A stretch of 64,000 nt of DNA from Rhynchopus sp. YZ270_cl-10 (GCA_964035575.1 OZ037926.1:496001-560000), one strand, 5' to 3'; positions 29,841 to 40,675 are shown, numbered from the stretch's first letter. Translations and numbers: made by a program. The notes: generated by a model not told the origin, from the letters alone.

Positions 29841-30030
29841 TTTTTTTTAATACGTGACCCCCCCCGACCCAGCTCTTAAGGCTAGCGCGGTATGCAGCTA
29901 GAGTCGAGGGGGCTTGGTGCGCCTCTTTGTTCTGTTCACTAAAAGATGCCCTACCCCTTCTCTCTCAGATTTGCTTTCAATCTACACCACTATTCGTTTA
30001 CCAACCTAAGTTGGCTTTTTGGACTTTTTT

Positions 30031-30098
30031 TTGATAAATTGTTGTAGTGTAGTTGCCCTCGGTTGTGTTGCCACAGTTTGTGCAAATCTCCACTGTCA
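30031..30098. repeat. Dispersed repeat family B, longer variant
   Basis: GATAAATTGTTGTAGTGTAG, then CCACAGTTTGTGCAAATCTC and CACTGTCAATTTTT; the same arrangement recurs at 63498-63550. Confidence 0.5.
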
Positions 30099-30138
30099 AT
30101 TTTTAAAAAAGGTGCAGACAGGAAAGGAAATGAAGAAA

Positions 30139-30230
30139 GTGAAGTTGATAGTGCAAAACGCCTCTCTGGGACGCAGGCACTGAAAAAGAAAAGAAAAAAA
30201 TTGACTTGAAATACACCCTAGTTCCCTTTG
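30139..30230. repeat. Dispersed repeat family C, copy
   Basis: GAAGTTGATAGTGCAAAACG, then GACGCAGGCACTG, an A-rich run and TTGACTTGAAATACACCC. The last block also opens family A copies, so A and C may be parts of one element. Confidence 0.5.
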
Positions 30231-31112
30231 AAAAAGGGAAGTTGAAAGAGAGAAAAAAAGAAGAGAAAAAAAACCCATATACACACAACTTACTTTGTTA
30301 GTATACTATACCAGACTTCCCCTTTGCTCCCTGAACGCCTTCTGTGGAAGCAGCTAGTGTCGAAGGTGTGGATAGCAAAACGGGGGGAGGGGAATAACGT
30401 ATTATGCAAGGCTTTAATTGGTTAGCAAAGCAAAGCAAAAAGAAAAAAAACTGAAACAGGAAGAAAGAGACAGTTGAAATCGATGAAAAGGACCATCTTT
30501 GGGGGAGGAAAAAAATGACAACTTTTTTTCCCCCCCCTCACGAACGACCAATACACTCCGTGTATTTCCTAAAGCCGCTCGTGTTTAGTCACTCTTAAAG
30601 AGGGAAGGGGGGAAGGGGGACATTGATGGTGCAAGGGAACGCAGTCACGTCACCTTTTAAGAAAACCCACAAACACACGCACGCACACTGCCTTCAGACA
30701 GTGCGCTTTGAACGGCGAACACAAAAAAAAATAAACCTGTCCTTTCATGCGTGCAATAAGCGCATCGAACGATGCACTTTTTTTTTTCACCCATTTTTTT
30801 TCCTCTTTTTTTTTCGTTTGTATCGTCAGCGTTGTGTAGCGTCACGTCTAAAGACATGCTAAAAAAATAGGTCTTTTTGTATCGATTTTTTTTTGTAATG
30901 AAGAGCGTGAGGGGGGAGAGAGGAGAGAGGATAACAGTCATTGATACAGGCACACACTCCTAACGACGTCACGATGCCAGCCCTGTATGAATATCCTGCA
31001 GAAGAGATAAGGGAAAATAGAAAACGGTAAACTTCACCTTTTAAAAAAAAAAAGATACCTGCAACAATAGCGGTTAGCCACAAAACCTCAAATACGTTTT
31101 TTTTTTTTTTTT

Positions 31113-31162
31113 GAAAACTTAGTTGTATTAGTGTAGACACCCGAGGATGAACTCCACTATAA
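31113..31162. repeat. Dispersed repeat family B, copy (uninterrupted site)
   Basis: AACTTAGTTGTATTAGTGTA then GACACCCGAGGATGAACTCC. This is the uninterrupted counterpart of 31852-32012. Confidence 0.6.
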
Positions 31163-31851
31163 CATTTTTGTTGTATCGACAATCACGTTATACCTACTGG
31201 TATACAAATACGATTTTTTTTTTTTGATCGACAAAACCACCCTACCAAGAGGTGTGAGTTATTGTAATCAAATGAAACCCTAAGGGGGCTAGGAACAGAA
31301 ACAGACCGGCACACACATTTCCCTTCACTCCCAATACAATAAAAAGAGCCTCAACAGGTGATTTGTGCGTAAAGTGTGTAGTAAATATTCTGTGTTGATA
31401 TATTTTACAATACGCTCCCACTGACTGGCCGTGCAGAGGAAACCTCTTTGAGGCCACAAAAAAAATTTTTAACTAACCTCCTCACATCACATCTACTGTT
31501 CTATGTTCTGATTTTTTTCCTTCTATTTATTTCTGTTTTACTTTTTTTTTTTTGGAGGCTTTTTTTTTCGGATTTTGTTACTGTACTGGACAGTCAATCT
31601 GCTGCAAAATACAGCAAAAAACAACAACAACAACAACAATCAAATATTTGATAATTCTGAAGAGAGCAGAAATAGGCAAAATTCCACCCAAATGCAACAC
31701 ATTTTTTCAAAAACACAACACAACAATACTTCGAAGCAGGTGGTAAAACAGTGCATGGGCACACAACACACATTTTCCTCGTGAGAGTGGCAGAAGATAG
31801 ACAATTAAGCTCAGAAGCTACTTTATGTGTGTGATTATTATTATTACTTTT

Positions 31852-32012
31852 TTGGATTAGTGCAGACACACGGTGGCCAGTTTGAGTGGGAGAGCGTCAA
31901 AAATTTGACGTTATTTGGGAGAGCAATTCTGAACCAGTATTATCTTCCACTTTTGACGCTCTCCCACATCAAACTGGCCACCGTGCACCCGAGGATGAGC
32001 TCCACACTACAA
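31852..32012. repeat. Family B repeat interrupted by a foldback element
   Basis: The left part ends GATTAGTGCAGACA and the right part resumes CACCCGAGGATGAGCTCCAC, together matching 31131-31158; 31869-31985 sits between them. Confidence 0.6.
31869..31985. repeat. Foldback element nested in a family B repeat
   Basis: 117-bp element whose arms (CACGGTGGCCAGTTTGAGTG and on at the left, its reverse complement at 31951-31985) match over about 34 bases with one small difference. Target duplication is only 2-3 bases (CA/CAC) and ambiguous. No coding capacity. Confidence 0.7.
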
Positions 32013-32239
32013 TAGAACAAAACAAAAGAAAATGTTGTAGGATCAATGTGCCTCTCACGTGCACACACATCTTTACAATTCAAAAGAAAAAACAAATGTT
32101 GCGTGATATTGGTCTTGAGACATAGATATATTCGCATAACGCTTCTTTTCCTTCTCTTTGCTGTATCGACTATCACAGTAGTCACCCAAAGGGGGCTAGA
32201 GAACACATGCGTTTTGTGAGAAAAACGATCCACCCTTTT

Positions 32240-32290
32240 TTTGAAAACTTGGTTGTATTAGTGTAGCCACCCTAGAGTGTGCTCCACTAA
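32240..32290. repeat. Dispersed repeat family B, copy
   Basis: AACTTGGTTGTATTAGTGTA then GCCACCCTAGAGTGTGCTCC; almost the same as 29791-29840. Confidence 0.6.
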
Positions 32291-32514
32291 TATCCCCCTT
32301 TTTTTTTTTTACTTCATCGCTGTCCGGCCGTTTTAGGGATTTTTTGGTAGATTTTTTTTAGCCTTAAAAAAAACGTTGGGAAGGGGGGAAGGGGGTTGAG
32401 GGGATATCAACAGAAAGTCGGGTTGTTGAACAGCACCGCTGCGAGGGGATTGTCCTGTGTGGTGGGGGGGTGGTGTTTAAACGTGCAGGTCGGGGGTGGG
32501 GGGAAATGATTTGC

Positions 32515-35351
32515 TCACAATACCTCCTCCGCTTCGTCAACGTAGTGTGTTGGTCCTTTGTTCGTGGAGCCGTTCAGGATCGCGCCAAAGTCGCCAATGC
32601 GCTGCCAGTCAACATCGTGCTGGTGGTCCCATGGGTCCACCTTGGTCGAACCAGAGCTGTATTTTTTTGTGTTAGTTTTTGTTTTATCGACAATCAACAA
32701 ATACTACCATTTGTAAATACAATGCCATTTTCCCTCTCCAAAAACATACCCGTATTCCTGAAGGTCCTTCAACAGACCCTGAGGAGACTCTACGCGAAGC
32801 TGTCTTCCACCGAGGGGCTTTTCCGGGGTTGCGCCCAATCTGTGTCAAGGGGGTTTGAAAGTTTGTTTGTTTTGTATTGTATTTTTGTGTCAAGGGGGTG
32901 TTCATACTTAAACTGAAGGCTTTCATTGTCAGCCCCGTCAACATCAACCAGCCCTCTTACGTCATCGAGAAGTCCTTCGAGGGAGATCTTGAGGGATTCA
33001 TCTTCGCTTGCTTTTGGCAGCGTGCCATGCGTCCCCCCCTCCTCCCGCACACCATTTCCACTCTGCGTTGCAGACTCCCCTTCTAGAGGCTGCCCCCAGA
33101 TCATAGGCATCCCCATGAACGTGCCGTCGCCTCTGCTCTTCCCTGGGGACATCGTCCGCTCCTCTGCACGCCACTGCTCTGCAGGGTTGAAGCTGTCGAG
33201 GGGCGCCTCCCGCTCCCTCTCTCTTTCCCTCTCCCTAGCATCTACCTCCTTTTCTGGCTGCGCCACCGGCTTGATCACACCCCCTCCCAGCAGCGGGGCT
33301 GGACGCTGCTGGCGAGCCTGCGGGTAATACTGCTGCTGCTGCTGCTGCTGCGGGGCCTGCGGAACCGGAACGATCACCCCTCTATTGAAGCTTCCGTTCA
33401 TCTGCTGGAGCTGCTGCTGTCCAAACTGCCCCTGCCCCTGGGGCTGAGGCTGAGGCTGAGCTGCATTCCCATGCGCTTCATTCTCCCTCCGTGGCTCCTC
33501 CTCCCTAGGTTGTTGCCTCCGCTTCGCGTTGTCGAATTCCATAGGAGCAGTGGGGGTGTCGTTAGAAGACCTAACCGCCTCAACCTGCCTAACCCACGCT
33601 GTCGATAGGTCAATCAATCTGAAAGGCGGGCGAGCGACTGCACAATGTATGCAAGCCCTGGTATCCGGTGGGTTGTGTACGAAGAGGCACGTCATACACG
33701 GCCATTTTGAGTATCTGGTACTGAGCGACGCTGCACAGCGGTGGCCGTTCAGGGTTAACGAAGGGGACCCAGCGAGGAACTCCACTACACTGGTAAAGGA
33801 GGGGTACTCGACGTAGGCTGCGTCTGGGTGGATGTGGACGTTTGTGATGACGCCGTACTTCAGCTGGAATTCCTCGAGGATGGCGGTGCGCAGTGTGCCT
33901 GCGTCTGTAGGGGAGGTCAACCACGTTCCCGCCAAAGGTGCAACCTCAATGACAAACGCGGTCGTCGCCTTCCACACAATCAACGGCTTCGCATCCACCA
34001 AACGGTTGTGTTCACATTCTACTGCGTAGTCCGCCTCAGCTTCGCTCGCAAAGGTAATATGCGCTTCGAGTCCTTGACTCCCTTTGTGCACCCAAACCTG
34101 CTCGATCCCTCCATAATTCGAAAAGACATGAGCGACCGTACCCTTTTCTGTTCCACTTTGCAGTTTTGGCAGCCCAGTGGCAACGATGGTGCGACGGTTG
34201 TGCTGCATTTTCCCCGGAATATCATGGTCAGAATGTTCACATACTCCAAGAACAGTATCGATCGCCTTTTTGTTGATGTCACGCAGCACATCACACCCTT
34301 CCCCTTTGCAGGAATCTGCCCCCTTCGAATTGATGTGCAGGCAGATGAAGCAGCGCCATTCTTCTTCTCCTACCTCTTGCCCCGCCTTTAGGGTAAACTC
34401 CTCTTCAACCTTTGCATCGGTAAATGAAACCATCAGAGGCAAACCGTTTACGTTAACCCGATCGTTACAGACGTGCATTTCATAGGCACTCCTATCAGAC
34501 ACGAACGCGACCGTTGCGGTGCTCGCATCCTTTCGTTGAATCGCAGTAATATCACCATGCCTTCTGAAAGCAGCATACAACGAAGACGTCGTTTCCTGCG
34601 ACGGAAGGTTCTCCACTAACACACAGGTTCTACTAATTTTACGTCTTCCGTTGTTTTCACGGGGAACATGATGATAGTTGTTGTTTCCATTGTGGTGTGC
34701 AGCAGAATGCGTATTGTGCCCATAACGGTTCCCCTGAGGGAGGGTCTGCCCACCCCCATTCTCCTCCCATCCATTTTCCATCCCATCCTGCATATCAGGG
34801 CTCCGAGACTTCCTCCGTCCTCCTCCCCCTCCTGCCATCCCCATAGGCGCGCCACGCTGCTTTCTGTGACATGCCGTAGCAGGTTTGACCACCTTGCCTC
34901 CCATCATCGGTCCCTTCTCTACGTTGTGGTTCATCGGAGGAGTGTTTTGCGTTGGAGTAGGAAGATCCTGTTGTGGAACCATTACCGCTGGTTTGACCGG
35001 CTCGATAATCGGCGGAGGCCCCCCCTGGTGGAGGAAGGACAGAGGGGAAGCGTGGTTTGTGTTTTCATTGCGTGGTTGGCGTCCTCCTCCCCCTCCTCCT
35101 CCCCCCTGAGGGAGATTGCTCCCACCAGGCATGGAGATGCCTGGAGCAGAGTTGTCGAATCGGTGCTCGTCGTAGTGGTGCTCCATCTGGTGATGGTGGT
35201 GGTGGTGGTGGTGATGATGTTGGTGTTGGTTGTTGTCTGCCAATGAAACCGCCCTCAACGGCGGTGGTGGCTTCAAGACCGGCATAATAAGGCTACCACC
35301 AACAGGGCTGATCCTCGCAAAGTTTTCCATAAGCAGCCCGTTTGATTCCAT
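32515..35351 (-). CDS. RNA-binding protein with three RRMs and two RanBP2-type zinc fingers (3 exons)
   Basis: Exons 32908-35351, 32750-32839 and 32515-32656 join through introns 32840-32907 (GTATGA...CAG) and 32657-32749 (GTATGT...CAG), both phase 2, to give 891 residues; without them the frame would stop at an unrelated tail. ATG at 35351. Residues 1-240 are low complexity with a His run (about 45-54) and Gly runs. RRM1 about 242-312; zinc finger 331-357 (Cys334, 337, 348, 353); RRM2 387-461; RRM3 466-542; RanBP2-type finger 549-572 (Trp550, Cys552, 555, 567, 570). The remainder is Gln/Pro/Arg-rich, and the last exons encode a conserved-looking end (PWDHQHDVDWQRIGDFGAIL). It should bind single-stranded RNA in mRNA processing, stability or RNA editing; the target is unknown. 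Confidence 0.88.
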
Positions 35352-36005
35352 TTAGTGAGAAAGAGGAGGAGGAGGAGGAGATGGGGGGAAAGGTAAGAAG
35401 AGGGGAGGGATGTGGTGTTGTGTTGTGTTTTGTGTCGTGCTTCCCCCCTTAAAAAAAGGTGGTTTAGCTATGGGTAGCTGTGTGTAAGCGTGCCCTCCTT
35501 CTGTTGGGGGGGAAATTTGAGTGGGATTTTTTTTTGAATTTATGCGGTTTTTGGGGGTACCAATCCAAAAAAAAAAGGTTGACTCGAAATACGGAGAAAA
35601 AAAGAGGAAGGTGAAGAAAGGGGCTCTGACTTTTGAGTAATGTACTGACATATTCTTTGAGGTTCTCCCCCCTCCTAATGGTGGCAGTATTGTGATGGGG
35701 AGCCCATTGGAATACGCAAAATACATCAAAATACATCGTATGTTGTAATGTATTTTGATGTATTTTTGCGTATTCCAATGGGCTCCCCATCACAAATACT
35801 GCCACCATTACTCCCCTCCCCCTTCCCTTCATTCATACCGGAAAGTATTGTTTTTCCCCTTTTTGAACCCTTTTTTAGTCGGAAGACCAACAAAAGGCTA
35901 TTACGTGAGTGACTTTAGTGGAGCTTACACAGGCAACTACACTATTCCCAACATTTTTTTTCAAAAAAAACCCCCACGAATTCCCCTTCCCTACCCTTTT
36001 CAACT
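35352..36005. other. Intergenic with a long palindromic element
   Basis: CT-rich 5' leader of the RNA-binding gene, then the 35676-35810 palindrome, then the 3' flank of the CCHC gene. Minus-strand frames here read through the palindrome and are not credible. No gene seen. Confidence 0.55.
35676..35810. repeat. Near-perfect foldback element with ~60-base arms
   Basis: Arms begin TAATGGTGGCAGTATTGTGA (35676) and end with the reverse complement at 35810, differing by two single-base indels in homopolymers. CTCC flanks both ends, a possible 4-bp target duplication. The loop is about 11 bases. The near identity of the arms suggests recent origin. Confidence 0.75.
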
Positions 36006-38351
36006 TCACTCCACGCAAAGTTCAGACTTAACGAAGTGCAGAATCCTCCCTACCTCCGGATCATTTAGATAGTCCGCTGGCAGCGCGCTGGTAAGGTTTG
36101 TTAGGAGGGACCTGCTGAGGTCGCCCACATCAACAAGCTGGAGACGGAGGAAGGAGAGGAGGTGGAGGGCTGGGGGTGCTGTGGGGATGGACGCAAGGTC
36201 GCAGCAGTAGAGCACCTTTGTGTAGAAGGCGGCTTTGTTTTCGAGCTCGGAGACGTGAAGGGATTTGTCTCGCACAGCGCGGGTCCAGAGGTCGTGGCGG
36301 GACTCAGGTGGGGTGCACGCTTTGGATGAGGCCCAGAGCACCGCCTGTTTGCTAGCCTGTTGTGATAATGTGGCGAGATGCTCTGCATTCCCGTACACCT
36401 TGTTTCTGTTAGCTTTCCGCCTCTCCAACTGCTGCTGCAGTCGGATCTGCTGTTTAAACTGTTCGCTCAAAAAGCGGAACGACCAATACCCGCAGTTCAA
36501 CCCACTCACCGTCATATCGGTCCCATTCTCGTTTACCCCGCCGTAGACCCTGGGGGGCGGGCGGTCTGCGCTGTTGAACTCTTCTACACAGCGGAGCCGC
36601 CAGTTTACTATGACCTGCGATTCTTCGCCGGCTTCGCTGGGGGGAGCGCCGGGGGCAGAGGCGGTGCCGTCGTTGTCTATTGAGGCGGAGCTGGGACGAC
36701 GTTTGGCAGGAGCAGTGGAGGGACGTCGTACACGGGGTTTGGTGGCGTCAGCGTCTGATGCAGCGCGACTCTGAGTGTCTTGCTCGGTGGCTTTGATGGG
36801 GACGAGTTTGTCGGATGCTCGGGCGCCGACCTTCATGAAGGGGTAAGGGAAAAGAAGTGCGGCAAGGGATTTCTCGTCAAGGCGTTGTATGTAGCTTTCC
36901 CCCTTCTTGACCTTGTCGACCCTGTGTTTGGACTCCTTCAGCTCCTCCTTGGGGAAGGCGAAGTGCTGGAGGAACATTTGCTGTGTGAAGGGGCGGCGTG
37001 TGACGGCGGCCTCCTGCTCTTCGTGTTTCATTTGCTTGCGTGCTTCGACCATTTCTTTGACTTCTTCGCGTCTCTTTTCTTTGACCTTTTCGCGTTTTCT
37101 CGCAAGCTCGTCAACAGCTTCTGCACAGCCACGCTCTCCTCCAGCAGACTTTCGGTCTGCCAGCTCTAATAATTTCTTCAACTGAGAGGAGACAGGAAGG
37201 GATTCGTCGTCACCACCTCTTCGTACATCCCGTTCTGTGCGCAAGCCTAATGTGCGTGGACGAAGTCGGCGGTGGACGCGTTGTGATTTGTCATGACCAG
37301 GAACAGCAGCGTGTGTCTCCTCTGTGTCCTCGGCGTCCTCCTCAATGTCTTGTTCGTGTTCTTCGTGGTGTTGTTGTTGTTGTTGCTGCTGTTGTTGTAG
37401 GTGTAGCGAGCGCTCCGCTTTTCGCTTCCGTTCTTGCTGTTCTTTTGTGGTTTGTGGAGGGAAGCGCATGCCTTTGGTTAGGTCGCGGACTCTGGTTTGG
37501 ATTTTCCGTCGTGCTTCACCTATGGGACGGTAGCAGCTGTCTATGGGGGTTGTGAACCCGACGAGAACTTCTTCTTTTACGTAGGATGCGGTGTGGTGCT
37601 TGCGTTTGTAGCGCTCGCATTTGTCGCCAAAGAGAATGAGGAAGTCGTCGTGGGAGTGGCGGAGGGCGGCGAAATGCAGCTTCTCCTGGAGCAGTTCGTA
37701 TTCAGATTTGGGTTTGGTGCAGGCATGACGCATGGCTTTCACCTCCTTGGTGCCACGAGAGCCAGGAAACACATTGTCGTGATCCTTCGTAGCATCCGCC
37801 GCCACAGTCACCACCATAGGCTGTGTGCACACCGCCGACACCCCTTTCGGAAAAATGCCTGGCAAACCATTGCACGCACCCCCCTCAGCCTTGCACATAC
37901 TCCTGACATGGCCGCGTTGCTCGCAGTGTTTGCACTCAGCGGATTGCATGAACAGCGGGCTTCCTTCTACAGGGTTTTTGAGGCATTTGTTGGGAGGGTG
38001 GTCCTGGGAAAGACAGTTGTAGCAACCTCGGGTGTGGTCGTCCTCACGGCTTTCCTTCTTTCGTTCGACCTGGTTGTCGGTGTTTAGTCCGACAACGTCG
38101 CGGAAGATGAATCGATCCTCACCACTTTCCGTCTTGATATGATGTACAAGAACGTGCTCCTGGAGTTTCTCATAGCCGTCTCGGGTTAGATACAGATATT
38201 CTATCTCGGAGGCCTGTTGTGCACCTTGGTCCCACCAGCATGGTGCACCCTGTTCACGGTACTGCACCTGAAGCGCACGGCGAACCCGCTCAACAACTGA
38301 AGGGGTCCGAAAGGTGCTGGCTGGAATATTGCGTGGGGGGTGCACCTCCAT
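36006..38351 (-). CDS. CCHC zinc-knuckle protein with coiled coil
   Basis: 781 residues from ATG at 38351. The frame extends another 216 bases upstream, but a pyrimidine tract ending CTTCCAG lies 28 bases before this ATG, so the longer start is unlikely. Two CCHC knuckles, CYNCLSQDHPPNKC (110-123) and CKHCEQRGHVRSMC (140-153), fit C-x2-C-x4-H-x4-C. A Gln run and a long Lys/Arg/Glu-rich coiled-coil segment fill the middle. A Pro/Ser/Arg-rich linker and a helical C-terminus follow. CCHC knuckles bind single-stranded nucleic acid, so an RNA-binding role is likely. No reverse transcriptase, protease or capsid-like region is present, so this reads as a host protein. Confidence 0.8.
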   Translation of the reverse strand: MEVHPPRNIPASTFRTPSVVERVRRALQVQYREQGAPCWWDQGAQQASEIEYLYLTRDGYEKLQEHVLVHHIKTESGEDRFIFRDVVGLNTDNQVERKKESREDDHTRGCYNCLSQDHPPNKCLKNPVEGSPLFMQSAECKHCEQRGHVRSMCKAEGGACNGLPGIFPKGVSAVCTQPMVVTVAADATKDHDNVFPGSRGTKEVKAMRHACTKPKSEYELLQEKLHFAALRHSHDDFLILFGDKCERYKRKHHTASYVKEEVLVGFTTPIDSCYRPIGEARRKIQTRVRDLTKGMRFPPQTTKEQQERKRKAERSLHLQQQQQQQQQHHEEHEQDIEEDAEDTEETHAAVPGHDKSQRVHRRLRPRTLGLRTERDVRRGGDDESLPVSSQLKKLLELADRKSAGGERGCAEAVDELARKREKVKEKRREEVKEMVEARKQMKHEEQEAAVTRRPFTQQMFLQHFAFPKEELKESKHRVDKVKKGESYIQRLDEKSLAALLFPYPFMKVGARASDKLVPIKATEQDTQSRAASDADATKPRVRRPSTAPAKRRPSSASIDNDGTASAPGAPPSEAGEESQVIVNWRLRCVEEFNSADRPPPRVYGGVNENGTDMTVSGLNCGYWSFRFLSEQFKQQIRLQQQLERRKANRNKVYGNAEHLATLSQQASKQAVLWASSKACTPPESRHDLWTRAVRDKSLHVSELENKAAFYTKVLYCCDLASIPTAPPALHLLSFLRLQLVDVGDLSRSLLTNLTSALPADYLNDPEVGRILHFVKSELCVE

Positions 38352-38378
38352 GTTTGCGTTGGCCCCCCCCCCCGCCCT

Positions 38379-38403
38379 CTGGAAGGGTGGTGGTGGTTGT
38401 GGG
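38379..38403 (-). promoter_or_regulatory. Candidate trans-splice acceptor of the CCHC gene
   Basis: Minus-strand ACAACCACCACCACCCTTCC then AG at 38379-38380. It fixes the start at 38351. Confidence 0.55.
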
Positions 38404-38891
38404 GTGGAGGAGATGAGAGAAGTATGGAGGAGAGATTTTTTCATTTTTCTTTCTTTTTTCGTATCTAGAGGAGGGGGGATGGGGAATAGCATTTTGCTGA
38501 AGGGGGGGTTTTTTTTGTTGCCATTTTTTGGGTAAAAAAAAAAAATTGAAACGATGAATGCGTGCACATAATATGACCTTTAGCCTCGCATGCTTGGCAT
38601 ATTTTATTTGGGAAAAAATCTGCTTTTTAGGGAAGTAGAACAAAAGAATTTACACTGTACACAGATCCCCCGGATCCCCTGTCTGAGACTACCTGGGCTT
38701 GGAGAGCCTAGGTGGGGGGGGTTTTTTTTTTGCTGATGGGACTGTCAATCCTCGGAAGAGGCGTGACTATGGTCAAATGGAAAATTTGAAATATGAACGT
38801 GCCTTCTCGTACAAATGCACATTTCAAAAAAGGGGGGAAATGGTGTTCCGGAGGGGGCCTATATTGGTCCTTGAAATGTCCGAGACAGGTT

Positions 38892-38999
38892 CCACCTGAT
38901 TTTTACCCCGCGTATAGGCGCGTAAAGGCTGGGGAAAATGGGCGGGGCTTGGCCTATACGGGCCTTTACGCGCCTATACGCGGGGTAAAAATCAGGTGG
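38892..38999. repeat. Foldback element, CCACCTGA family, copy 2
   Basis: 108 bp with the same 20-base ends as 29252-29378 (CCACCTGATTTTTACCCCGC) and similar GCGTATAGGCGCGTAAAGGC arms, but a different centre. Flanks are AGGTT on both sides, an exact 5-bp target duplication. Confidence 0.85.
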
Positions 39000-39517
39000 A
39001 GGTTTCGGGAATACCAGAAAAAGAGAAAAGTTGGTAAGATGAACCTAAGCCTCCCTTAGCAACCTTAAAATGATGAAGATGAATTCTTTTAACAGAAAGA
39101 CGGGTTTTGTATCTCCAATTGGCGCCCAATAAGTTTGACGGATTTGGGGATTTTTGGGGGTAATTTTGACGACTTTTTTTAGACGCCAAAGACATTTGGA
39201 GTACTGCATATAAATGAGGGTCAAAGCCTCTCGTGTCGGAATATCATTTGAAAAAGAAGAAGAATACACACCACCCCCCTCTGTGCTGATTGGGCTACAC
39301 AAAGAAATGATTAAGATAAAATCTTAAAAGGATGAAACTATCCACATGGCTGAGGGGAAAAAATGATCAAGTATGCACGAAAAATCACCGAATGAACGTA
39401 CTGGTCCAGCAGTGATACAGCAAATAGGGGGGGGGGGTTTTTTTTTTGGAGGGCAGGTTGAAGTTGAGAAAGACAACTCTTATAAAAAGGGAAAGTGACG
39501 GTTGGGGTATCTGAACC

Positions 39518-39683
39518 CCAGGGGGTGCGACACGTCAGGGTAGTGCTACTCGTCCAAATGGCTAGTGTGTTATGACTAGGTGATACTACAGCATTGATAG
39601 AGTTAGCAACTAGTTGTTTCGACTGGTAGTTTTAACCAGCACTACCCCTAGTCCGTCGTGCAGGGGGTGCTACACGCCAGAGG
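39518..39683. repeat. Imperfect direct repeats around an inverted repeat
   Basis: CAGGGGGTGCGACACGTCAG at 39519 recurs with three changes at 39661. Between them GGGTAGTGCT (39538-39547) pairs with AGCACTACCC (39638-39647). Significance unknown. Confidence 0.4.
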
Positions 39684-40500
39684 TTTGCGGGTTGCCTCAC
39701 GAGAGCGTGGTCGCCTAGATAAGAAGGTAAAGTTTGGACAGCAAAAAAAATAAAGATAAAAACACAACAAAGCGAAACAGGGTACGAAGGCTCGCAATAA
39801 AGGAGAAGCGTTATGACAAAAAAAAATGTGCTTTCGCTCTTTTGCGGCTCCTTTGTGTTGAACATCTTTTTTTGAGAAGCAACACACCTTTTGTCACACC
39901 CATAAGAATATAGTTGAAGAAAGATGCAAACCTGATCTGTTTCGGTTACCTCCAACCTCGAGCATAACCCTGTATGCGATGAAAAAACACCAGCGTGGGT
40001 TACAAAGAAAACTATTTAAACGACGAAAATGCCTCGTGGACACACACCTTCAATCGTTATCTTTGATTTGACCATTTGCTGGGTTTGAAGAAATGATTAA
40101 GATATTCTTTCAAGCGAAAGATGAAGTTTTTGTCCTGAAGAAATCAAAAAACTGCTACTACGACGAAAAAGGCAAATAAACGTTTTGTTCAAGATGAATC
40201 ACGCCTGCTCAATCTTTTAAAATAAACAATGTTTTTTTGAAGGCTTTTTTTGTCACATGACCCAGGCCTCAACCGTCACCAAAAAAAAAAGAAGAAAAAA
40301 TCTGGTACGATGACTCTGCACAGAATCATTTCACATAAAACCTTTGAATGAAAGTGCCCATGGCGCCAAAAGCACCCACTACCGTTACTGGATCTGCAAG
40401 GGAATGAAGAGTAGTCCTCTGAAGGCAGCCCTGGTATGTGGTAGCGCCAGCCAAAGAGCATGTATCAATGCGAAAACGTTGAAAGATGTCCAAAAACAAA

Positions 40501-40630
40501 GTAGAGTTGAAAATACAAAAGCCCTCTCTCGTGAACAGTGTACCTTGGGTACAATGACCGGCTGTACCAGGGGGGTGGATACCCAAACCATGCAGTCCTA
40601 CATTCCATTTCGAGGTTTATATCTGAAACA
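40501..40630. repeat. Dispersed repeat family A, near full-length
   Basis: About 130 bp: AGAGTTGAAAATACAAAAGC, CTCTCTCGTGAACAGTGTAC, CTTGGGTACAATGACCGG, then CCCAAACCATGCAGTCCTAC and TTTCGAGGTTTATATCTGA. It aligns end to end with 51641-51764. TGTACCTTGGGTACA forms a perfect small hairpin. It ends 46 bases before the telomere-like array. Confidence 0.7.
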
Positions 40631-40675
40631 AATAGAGGCCACTTCAAAAATATAGGAAAGGTTTATAATTGATGA

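Larger units (their letters stand above)
28169..32514. other. 4.3-kb gene desert rich in short repeats
   Basis: Made of A/T homopolymers and several repeat families: foldback elements at 29252-29378 and 31869-31985, family B copies (28757, 28829, 29791, 30031, 31113, 31852, 32240) and family C copies (29401, 30139). Open frames are short, mostly with Lys or Phe runs, and none has an ATG plus a recognisable motif. No gene seen. Confidence 0.6.

Noticed and set aside
32790-32907. C-terminal tail of the RNA-binding frame read straight through
   Set aside because: This is intron sequence followed by out-of-frame exon 2; splicing gives a coherent protein ending at 32515.
36006-38351. CCHC knuckles as part of a retroelement
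   Set aside because: No reverse transcriptase, integrase, protease or long terminal repeats nearby; the knuckles and coiled coil fit a host nucleic-acid-binding protein.
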